Assembly: GCA_044375105.1 (NCBI GenBank)
Contig: JBILNK010000131.1
Location: 1 to 12,227 of the forward strand
Source: JBIKLM01 sp044375105
Lineage (GTDB): Bacteria; Planctomycetota; UBA1135; GCA-002686595
Direction of reading: 5' to 3'
Length of the DNA stretch: 12,227 bases
The notes beneath the pieces were generated by a model. It searched no databases, had not been told where the DNA came from, and worked only from the letters and a program-made list of their open reading frames with translations. Of this stretch, positions 6,475 to 12,227 are shown piece after piece; positions within the stretch are counted from its first letter, which is position 1, and each line of letters starts with the position of its first letter. Both the position numbers and the translations under genes were made by a program.

Positions 6475-7698
6475 TCAACGCTCCCCGGGATCGAGGGGCA
6501 TCACGTCGCCGAGCTCGAGCTCGACCTCGCGCGTGCGACCTTCTCTGGCCACGGCGATTCGCACGCGCTCCCCGACGCTGCGGCGCGCCAGGATCGAAGC
6601 CAGGTCGCGATTCTGGCGCACGGGCTGGCTGTCCACCGCCAGGATGCGGTCGCCGGGGATCAGCTCCCCCGCGTCCGAGACCGAGGCGGGCTGCAGCCCA
6701 GCGCGGGCCGCCGGCGAGCCATCCAGCACCGCGGCGATCACGGCGCCTTCGAGCCCCAGCTCGAGGACGGAGCGATCCTCCAGCAGCCGCACGCCGATCC
6801 CAGCCCGCGGCAGACTGCCCCGGCTGAGGATCTGGGGTACAAAACGCGCCAGGCTGTCCACGGGCACGGCGAACCCGAAGGCCGCGGTCCCGCCGGCTTC
6901 CTTGGCCAGGGCCGTGTTGAGGCCGATCAGGCGGCCTTGGGCGTCGAGCAACGGCCCTCCGGAGTTTCCGGGGTGGATCGCCGCGTCGGTCTGGATCAGC
7001 CCATCGAGCACCAGGCCCCAGTCGGTTTCGACGACGCGGCCGAGCCCCGAAACGATGCCGCTGGTCAGGGTCCAGTCCAGGCCGAAGGGGTTGCCGATGG
7101 CCGCGGCGCGCTGGCCCACCCGCAGGGCCGCGGAGTCGCCCAGAGGCAGGGGCTCGAGGCGCTCGGGCGGCGCATCGATGGCCAGCACGGCCAGGTCGTG
7201 GCCCGGGGCGGTGCCCACCAGCCGGGCGCGCCATTCGCTGCCGTCGGCCAGGCGCACGATCGCGGCGCTCGAGCCGGCCAGGAGGTGCAGGTTGGTGAGC
7301 ACATGGCCGGCTCGGTCCCAGACCACCCCGCTGCCGAGCCCGGTGCGCTGGCGGTTGTCGGAGCCCAGGAAAAACCCGCGCCCGGTGTCCTCGCGGGCGG
7401 CGTCGATGTGCACCACGCTGCGGCGGCGGGCCTCGAACAGCGCGGTGAAGCGTCGCTCCTCGGCGTCGACAGCCAGCGCATCGGCGCCCGTGAGGGGCAA
7501 GAAGTCCGCCGGGGTCGAGGCTTTGGGTCCCCAGGCCCGCGAGGCGTACAGACCGGCGATCGCCAGCGCCCCGAGCGCTCCCAGCGGCAGGCTGCTGGAC
7601 CGACCGAAACGAACGGGTTTTGCTCCCAAGCCCTGGCCCAGCCGGCCTTTCCCAGGGCTCTCATGGCCAGGAAGGCGATCGGGACCGGGATCGGGCAT
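6475..7698 (-). CDS. htrA: HtrA/DegS-type membrane-anchored serine protease with one PDZ domain
   Basis: A 407-residue envelope stress protease that cleaves misfolded or signalling substrates in the periplasm. A polar N-terminus (1-36) precedes one membrane anchor (about 37-53, LPLGALGALAIAGLYAS). The trypsin-like domain (about 90-290) has the full triad: H138 (LTNLHLL), D168 (HDLAVL) and S246 (GNSGGPLLD), with GIVSGLGR and GNPFGLDWT loops typical of HtrA. A single PDZ domain follows (about 299-398, with SPAARAGL and GDRILAVD). One anchor plus one PDZ resembles DegS more than DegP. The frame is open far upstream, antisense to the GGDEF/EAL gene, but that part has no sensible protein character. 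The ATG at 7698 gives the anchor the right place, and a TGGTACCCT extended −10-like sequence lies nine bases before it. It is divergent from the c-di-GMP gene. Confidence 0.9.
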   Translation of the reverse strand: MPDPGPDRLPGHESPGKGRLGQGLGAKPVRFGRSSSLPLGALGALAIAGLYASRAWGPKASTPADFLPLTGADALAVDAEERRFTALFEARRRSVVHIDAAREDTGRGFFLGSDNRQRTGLGSGVVWDRAGHVLTNLHLLAGSSAAIVRLADGSEWRARLVGTAPGHDLAVLAIDAPPERLEPLPLGDSAALRVGQRAAAIGNPFGLDWTLTSGIVSGLGRVVETDWGLVLDGLIQTDAAIHPGNSGGPLLDAQGRLIGLNTALAKEAGGTAAFGFAVPVDSLARFVPQILSRGSLPRAGIGVRLLEDRSVLELGLEGAVIAAVLDGSPAARAGLQPASVSDAGELIPGDRILAVDSQPVRQNRDLASILARRSVGERVRIAVAREGRTREVELELGDVMPLDPGER

Positions 7699-7930
7699 GG
7701 TTTGGCGAGGGTACCAGGCGGTCCGGACGGATGCCTGCGGCTTGCTGGCTGTCCCGAGCCGCCCCTGGATGGAGCGTGGGGGCGCTGCCCGGTCCGCGTC
7801 CGCCAGGTCCGGGATCCTGAAACGGCGGCAAGTCCCATGTCGGGTCAGGGCAGCCGCGCGTCCCATGGCCGGGGCGCGGTCGCGGCGGTGCTTGCCTGCG
7901 GCCCCCGGTGGCGAGCCAAGCTCCCTGCGG

Positions 7931-9655
7931 ATGGATCCGCACCCGCGTACACGGCGCAATCCACTGGCCGAGCCGGAGTCCGCTAGCAGGCCGGCGAGGG
8001 TCTCCGAGAGCCACCGCCGTGTCCTGTTGATCGCGGAGCGCTCGGCCCACGGCGCCGCACTGGCCGCCTTGCTCTCCGCCGGACGCGGGGGGAATTCCCG
8101 CCGGGCGGCTCTGCGTGTGCAGCGCGCCGATTCGTTGGTCGAGGCCGAAGCCCTGCTCGGAGAGAGCCGCTTCGACGCGCTGCTGCTCGATCTGGAAGGC
8201 CTGGCAGCGGCGCCCGACGAGATCCGCGCGCGCCTCGAACAAGCCAGCGCCGGATCGCCGCTGCTGGCCGTGGGCTCCGCAGGCCAGCAGAACCTGGCCG
8301 GGCATTTCGACGATTTCCTGGCACGCGAGAGGACCAGCGCCGAGCTGCTCGGCCGCGCGATCCTGCATGCCATCGAGCGGCGCCAGTGGAGCGCGGCCCT
8401 GGCGCACAGCCGGGCCGCCCTGGAGGCCCTGCGCCTCGGCACGCAGGCCCACGAGCAGGATGCCCTGACCGGGCTGCCCAATCGGCTCGGGCTCGAGCGA
8501 CTCCTGTCCGGGCTGCCGGGCCCAGGCGGCGCTCCGAGCAGCCTCTGCCTCGTGGATCTCGAGGATTTCCGCGCGATCAATGCGCGCTTCGGACAGGCGG
8601 TCGGCGACGTCGTGCTCCGCGAGGCCGCCCGGCGCCTGCGCGAGGCCCTGCGGGAAGGCGATCAGCTCGGCCGCCCGGGGGACGACGAATTCGTCGTGCT
8701 GCTGCCCGGGACAGGTCTGGCGGAGGGCCAGCGCATCGCGGAACGCCTGCTGAAGGCGCTGGAGCGCACGGCGTTGTGCTCTCACGGCCAGGTGTTGCCT
8801 CTGGCGGCGACCGCCAGCGTCCTGGCGATCGAAAGTCCCGGGCCGAGCTTGGAGGACACCCTCAGGCGGGCGCGCGCCGCCTTGGCCGCGGGCGCGCGCA
8901 GGCGCCCCGCCCGGCGGCGCGGCGTTACGCCGGAGCTCGAATCGCTCGAAGCCCTGTGCCGAGGGGGCGGCCTCGAAAGCGTGGCCCAGCCGATCCTGCG
9001 CCTCAGCGATGGCCAGTTGGTCGGCTGCGAGCTCCTGGCCCGCTCGCGCCAGCCAGGCCTCGAACGGCCGGACGAGTTCTTCGGGCTGGCGGCCAGGGAA
9101 GCGCGCCTGGTGCCCCTCGACCGCGCCTGCTTCGACCAGGCCCTGCGCGCCAGCCGCAGCCTGCCGCGCGAACTGGTGGCCCACATCAACCTCTATCCGG
9201 CGACCCTGCTGGAGGTGCCGCCGGAGCGCCTGCTCGAGGCCCACGACGGCGCCGGACCGCGCCTGCTGGTCGAGCTGTCCGAGCAGCAGATCCTCGGGGA
9301 CCCCTCATATCTGCAGCCGGCGATCGGCGCCCTGCGCGCGGCGGGTCTCGAGCTCGGCATCGACGATGTGGGCTTCGGGCGCTCCTGCCTCGAGAGCCTG
9401 GTGCTGCTCGAGCCCGAGTGGATCAAGCTCGATCAACGCATCGTGCGCGGGCTGGCAGAGGATCCTGCCCAGCGCCGCGCCCTGGCGCGGCTCCTGGCCT
9501 TGGCCAAGGCCTTGGGCGCCCGGGTGGTGGCAGAGGGCATCGAGACCCGGGCCGACCTCCGCGTCCTGTTGGAGCAGGGCGTCGAGCGCGGGCAGGGTTT
9601 CCTCTGGGGCCAGCCCCGGGCGGTCGCCGACCTCGGATGCCAGCCGCCCCCCTGA
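7931..9655 (+). CDS. Receiver-like/degenerate GGDEF/EAL cyclic-di-GMP protein
   Basis: A cytoplasmic 574-residue signalling protein, probably a c-di-GMP phosphodiesterase. Residues 29-150 look like a response-regulator fold: VLLIAERS, LLLDLE (D87 at the phosphorylation position), then HFDDFLARE where the usual lysine is missing, and an AIERRQ helix. The GGDEF domain (about 170-325) has DALTGLPNR, D209 and AIN, but the signature is GDDEF (250-254) with Asp for the second Gly. An RxxD I-site (R241, D244) sits five residues before it. The EAL domain (about 335-570) keeps its metal and catalytic set: E367 (ELL in place of EAL), N420, E448, D478-D479, K499, E535 and Q555. It is thus likely a phosphodiesterase with a non-catalytic GGDEF that may bind GTP or c-di-GMP. 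An ATG at 7865 is an alternative start. There is no sensor membrane segment. It is divergent from htrA. Confidence 0.88.
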   Translation: MDPHPRTRRNPLAEPESASRPARVSESHRRVLLIAERSAHGAALAALLSAGRGGNSRRAALRVQRADSLVEAEALLGESRFDALLLDLEGLAAAPDEIRARLEQASAGSPLLAVGSAGQQNLAGHFDDFLARERTSAELLGRAILHAIERRQWSAALAHSRAALEALRLGTQAHEQDALTGLPNRLGLERLLSGLPGPGGAPSSLCLVDLEDFRAINARFGQAVGDVVLREAARRLREALREGDQLGRPGDDEFVVLLPGTGLAEGQRIAERLLKALERTALCSHGQVLPLAATASVLAIESPGPSLEDTLRRARAALAAGARRRPARRRGVTPELESLEALCRGGGLESVAQPILRLSDGQLVGCELLARSRQPGLERPDEFFGLAAREARLVPLDRACFDQALRASRSLPRELVAHINLYPATLLEVPPERLLEAHDGAGPRLLVELSEQQILGDPSYLQPAIGALRAAGLELGIDDVGFGRSCLESLVLLEPEWIKLDQRIVRGLAEDPAQRRALARLLALAKALGARVVAEGIETRADLRVLLEQGVERGQGFLWGQPRAVADLGCQPPP

Positions 9656-9664
9656 ACCGAATGG

Positions 9665-9681
9665 CGGCCGACGGGCGGCCG
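9665..9681 (+). terminator. Small hairpin after the GGDEF/EAL gene
   Basis: CGGCCG, a five-base loop, then CGGCCG forms a six-pair GC stem, nine bases past the stop codon. No T-tract follows. The arms are themselves palindromic and such words are common at this base composition, so support is weak. Confidence 0.25.
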
Positions 9682-9885
9682 GCACTCCGGGTCCGACTGC
9701 CCGAGTTCTGGCCCAGGCGCGCCCCCATTTGTCGAATTTCGAGCCAGAACAATCCAGCCTCGGCACCGCGGACCCCCTTGCTCGGGCCCCCTCTCTGGGC
9801 CAGGATCCTCCGCTCGAAATCCGACCGGTCCCCGCCCGGGCCGCCCGGTGGCTCGCCCTCCCTGCGCCCACGGCGCCCCGCCTCC

Positions 9886-10311
9886 ATGTCCAGCTCCGCC
9901 TCGAAGTCCCGCTCCTCACACCCCCACTTCGACGACCGCGGGACCCTCGAGTGGACCGGCTCCTACTCCCTCGGCCAGATCCAGGCGCGCCGGGAGCAAA
10001 AGCTGATCTTCATCGAATTCGGCCGGGAGCAGTGCAGCCAGTGCCGCAACCTGGTCCAAAACGTGATTCCCCGCCAAGAGGTGGCCGAACTGCTCAAGCA
10101 GCACTTCGTCGCCGTGGCCTCGAACTGCGATGACGCCGAACCGGAGGTCGAGGCCATCGCCATGAACCTCTCCGACGCGACCATGCTGCCCTTCGTGATG
10201 GTCACCGACGCCGAAGGCCGCTTCCTGCACGGCAGCTCCGGCGGCATCGACGCCCAGACCCTCGTGCGCACCCTGGAGCGCCTGGTGGCCCAGCTCCAGC
10301 ACGCGCGCTGA
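9886..10311 (+). CDS. Small thioredoxin-fold protein with CSQC motif
   Basis: A 141-residue protein with a thioredoxin-like fold. Residues 27-38 are an amphipathic helix, KLIFIEFG (39-46) is the core strand, C50-S-Q-C53 is the redox motif after a REQ turn, and MLPFVMV (100-106) carries the cis-proline P102 and the next strand, followed by GRFLHGSSGG. The CxxC and cis-Pro together suggest thiol-disulfide exchange, and the layout resembles the thioredoxin_7/DUF255-like group rather than TrxA (no WCGPC). The first 20 residues are Ser-rich and polar with no hydrophobic signal, so it appears cytoplasmic. C81 is an additional cysteine. The ATG at 9886 follows CCTCC with no Shine-Dalgarno. An ATG at 9661 in the same frame would add a Pro/Arg-rich stretch lacking protein character. 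It lies 230 bases after the c-di-GMP gene, probably as a separate transcript. The substrate is unknown. Confidence 0.8.
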   Translation: MSSSASKSRSSHPHFDDRGTLEWTGSYSLGQIQARREQKLIFIEFGREQCSQCRNLVQNVIPRQEVAELLKQHFVAVASNCDDAEPEVEAIAMNLSDATMLPFVMVTDAEGRFLHGSSGGIDAQTLVRTLERLVAQLQHAR

Positions 10312-10563
10312 AGTCCGCTCTCAGCGCAGGTCGAGACCCCGCCGGCCCAGGGCCCGACCTCCGCCTGCTGGCCCATGGAGGCATGCAAACGCCCCCCCCA
10401 GGGCAATGCCTACTGGGGACGAGCTGGCCCCGCAAGCTTGGGATGAACCGGCGCGCAGCGACGATCCCAGCCCCTGCGGCCTCCGGATGACGGCCCAATC
10501 GCCTGCCGAGGGGCTCGAATGGCTGCTCGGGCGCAGTCCGGTTCGATCCTGCTTCTGAGCCTG
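10312..10563. other. Convergent intergenic gap, no gene seen
   Basis: This lies between the thioredoxin-fold gene and the SDR stop. It contains a weak inverted repeat AGGTCG (10328-10333) / CGACCT (10355-10360) that could help end transcription, and an eight-C run at 10392-10399. I see no open frame with coding character. Confidence 0.4.
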
Positions 10564-11364
10564 TCAGCCCGGTTTCAACCAACGGGCGGCGCGGGTCAGG
10601 GTGGCGCGCCAGAGCCAGCGGGGGCCGCGGCGCAGCAGGCGCAGGGGCAGGCTTTCTTGCCAGGGGAAGGTGCACAGGGCGGAGCCCTGCTCCAGGGCGT
10701 CGGCGATGCGTTTGGCCGCCTCGGCCGTCGCCACCATACGCCCGCGTTGCGCCAGCGGGTGAGCGGCGGGGCCCTGGGTCATCTCGGAGACGACGAAGCC
10801 CGGCTGCACGTCGACGACGCGGATGCCGCTGCCGTCGAGGTCCATGCGCAGGGTTTCGAGAAAGGCGGCCAGGGCCGCTTTGCTGGCCGAGTAGGCGCCG
10901 CTGGTGGGATAGCCCCCGAGGCTGGCCAGGCTCGAAATCCCGCACAGGGTTCCGCGGCCGCGGGGCAGGCAACAGGCCAGGCCGGCGTGCAGGGTCGCGA
11001 AGGCGCCCAGCACGTTGACCTCCAGCACCTCCTCGATCGCGGCCCAGGAGAGGCGCGCGGCGTGCTCGGCCCGGCCGACCCCGGCGTTGGCCACGATCGC
11101 GTCCAGGCCGCCGGAGCGCTGGTCGGCGAGCTCGATGAAGGCGCGCAGGGCCCGGTGATCGCGCACGTCGAGGGTGGCGGTGGTCGCGCGCGGGTGCCCC
11201 GCGCCTGGCCAGAGGCGCTCGAGTTCCGCTGCCAAGCTCTCCAAGCGCTTGCCGCGCCGCGCGCAGAGCCACAGGTGAGCGCCGCGGGCGGCCAGCTCCC
11301 GGGCCAGGGCCGCGCCGATGCCGCTGGAAGCGCCGGTGATCAAGACATGGTGAAGGACAGGCAT
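10564..11364 (-). CDS. Classical short-chain dehydrogenase/reductase (SDR)
   Basis: A 266-residue NAD(P)-dependent oxidoreductase with a Rossmann fold. It has the nucleotide-binding motif TGASSGIG (10-17), the structural NAG (93-95), catalytic S145 (ISSLAS), Y158 and K162 (YSASK), and PGFV (188-191) after the active site. CARRGKR (34-40) after the second strand is basic, which usually favours NADP over NAD. The C-terminal part (PWQESLPLRLLRR and a Trp-containing helix) resembles SDRs of unknown substrate related to DltE/YbbO. The substrate cannot be read from sequence. An ATG at 11466 would add 34 residues of low-complexity Arg/Pro sequence. I chose the ATG at 11364 because the first beta strand begins within a few residues of it, as is normal for SDRs. 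It is divergent from the metallophosphoesterase gene. Confidence 0.92.
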   Translation of the reverse strand: MPVLHHVLITGASSGIGAALARELAARGAHLWLCARRGKRLESLAAELERLWPGAGHPRATTATLDVRDHRALRAFIELADQRSGGLDAIVANAGVGRAEHAARLSWAAIEEVLEVNVLGAFATLHAGLACCLPRGRGTLCGISSLASLGGYPTSGAYSASKAALAAFLETLRMDLDGSGIRVVDVQPGFVVSEMTQGPAAHPLAQRGRMVATAEAAKRIADALEQGSALCTFPWQESLPLRLLRRGPRWLWRATLTRAARWLKPG

Positions 11365-11506
11365 GGAAACGATGAGTCTGCCATCGGGCCCGCCCCGGCG
11401 CACGGTCGGCGAACGGACGCCGTTGCAGGCAGGCCGCGACGGGCCCGGCCGCGCTGCGGGGACCATGAAGGCCAGCTCCAGCGGATCTCCAGGTTCCGTG
11501 AAGGCG

Positions 11507-11526
11507 AATTGAAACTTGCGCCAATT
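11507..11526. promoter_or_regulatory. AT-rich inverted repeat in the divergent SDR/metallophosphoesterase gap
   Basis: AATTG (11507-11511) and CAATT (11522-11526) face each other across ten bases, in a spot that is AT-rich for this window. TTGAAA at 11509-11514 could act as a −35 box toward the right, but no −10 stands at the right distance. It is either an operator-like site or chance. Its position between two divergent genes (11365-11609) is suggestive. Confidence 0.2.
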
Positions 11527-11609
11527 GCCGATCGGGCGACAAGGAAGGCCTGATCTTGGCCGAGAATCGCTGCACAGACGCCCAACCGACGCCTGGAGGC
11601 GGATTCGCC

Positions 11610-12227
11610 ATGAGCGCCCAAGCCCAAAGCCCGCTGTCTTTCCGCACCATCTGGATCTCGGACCTGCACCTCGGCACCCGCGGTGCCAAGAGCGAGCTGC
11701 TGCTCGACTTCCTGCGCTCCACCCGCTCCCAGAATCTGTACCTGGTGGGCGACATCCTGGACGGCTGGCGCCTCAAGGCTTCGCCCTACTGGAACGGCGC
11801 CCAAGGCGAGGTGCTGCACCGGCTGGTCGAGAAGGCCCGCCGCGGCACGCGCGTGGTCTACATCCCGGGTAACCACGACGAGGCCCTGCGGCGCTACATC
11901 GGCATGGACTTCGCCCGCATCGAAGTCTGCAAAGAGGCCGCCCACACCACCGCGGATGGCAAACGCCTGCTGGTGACCCACGGCGACCAGTTCGACACGG
12001 TGGTCAAGACCCACCGCTGGCTGGCGATCCTCGGCGACCACGCCTACCGTTTCGCGCTGCGGCTCAACCACGTCTACAACGTGGGCCGCAAGGTGCTGGG
12101 CATGCGCTACTGGTCCCTGTCGGCCTACCTCAAACACAAGGTCAAGAACGCGGTCGACTTCATCTTCCACTTCGAAGCCGCTTTGGCCGACGAGGCCCGC
12201 CGGCGCGGTTTCGATGGCGTGGTCTGC
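11610..12227 (+). CDS. LpxH-like metallophosphoesterase (UDP-2,3-diacylglucosamine diphosphatase family), C-terminus cut by window edge
   Basis: The first 206 residues of a calcineurin-like phosphoesterase of the COG2908 type, in frame to the last base with no stop. Metal-binding motifs are all present: SDLHLG (D18, H20), GDILDGW (D48, with D51), GNHDE (N88, H89) and THGDQFD (H124). SPYWNG after the second motif and YWSLSAYLKHKVKNAVDFI (167-185) are typical of the LpxH-like subfamily seen in many Gram-negative genomes. LpxH proper hydrolyses UDP-2,3-diacylglucosamine in lipid A synthesis at the inner membrane. For this subfamily the substrate is less certain, so no symbol is given. The ATG at 11610 is preceded by GGAGG (11595-11599), the only clear Shine-Dalgarno in the window, at ten bases' distance. 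The final GHIH motif would lie just past the edge. Confidence 0.9.
   Translation, partial: MSAQAQSPLSFRTIWISDLHLGTRGAKSELLLDFLRSTRSQNLYLVGDILDGWRLKASPYWNGAQGEVLHRLVEKARRGTRVVYIPGNHDEALRRYIGMDFARIEVCKEAAHTTADGKRLLVTHGDQFDTVVKTHRWLAILGDHAYRFALRLNHVYNVGRKVLGMRYWSLSAYLKHKVKNAVDFIFHFEAALADEARRRGFDGVVC

Noticed and set aside
7699..8580. N-terminal extension of the HtrA-like protein
   Set aside because: The extension runs antisense through the receiver-like and GGDEF coding region, and its sequence is low-complexity Ser/Arg. The membrane anchor fits a start at 7698.
10392..10399. Run of eight C
   Set aside because: It is intergenic, so it is not evidence of frameshifting or phase variation of a gene. 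It may simply be sequence composition.
10540..10562. GGTTCGATCC, like a tRNA T-loop
   Set aside because: The flanking bases do not form a proper five-pair T-stem, and no acceptor, D or anticodon arms can be drawn around it.

Overview
The window comes from a bacterium with very high G+C (third codon positions are almost all G or C). An LpxH-like (COG2908) metallophosphoesterase gene and a GGDEF/EAL protein point to a Gram-negative organism. A deltaproteobacterial/myxobacterial or planctomycete-type lineage is plausible, but the sequence does not settle this. It reads as ordinary chromosome: I see no insertion sequence, integrase, tRNA, rRNA, CRISPR array or phage gene.

Layout, left to right. 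An unidentified gene runs off the left edge (minus strand). It diverges from a homoserine kinase gene (thrB, plus). Convergent to thrB is a diverged homologue of PTS enzyme I (minus). That gene diverges from a secreted staphylococcal-nuclease-type protein (plus). Class II dihydroorotase (pyrC, plus) follows, convergent with a fluoride channel gene (crcB, minus). Then come a membrane-anchored HtrA/DegS-type protease (minus), a divergent receiver-like/GGDEF/EAL cyclic-di-GMP protein (plus), a small thioredoxin-fold protein (plus), a classical short-chain dehydrogenase (minus), and an LpxH-like metallophosphoesterase cut by the right edge (plus).

The genes do not form one pathway. They are mostly single-gene transcription units in alternating directions, separated by roughly 50 to 320 bases. 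The themes are amino-acid and pyrimidine biosynthesis (thrB, pyrC), envelope and stress functions (HtrA, CrcB, LpxH-like, thioredoxin-fold protein) and signalling (EI-like, c-di-GMP protein).

Three points deserve a second look. First, the EI-like protein keeps the phospho-histidine but has lost the catalytic cysteine and the Asn-Asp pair of the PEP/Mg site. Second, the c-di-GMP protein has a broken GGDEF signature beside an intact EAL catalytic set. Third, translation starts nearly all lack a Shine-Dalgarno sequence but carry CC directly before the start codon, and pyrC looks leaderless. I found no clear previously undescribed multi-gene system.
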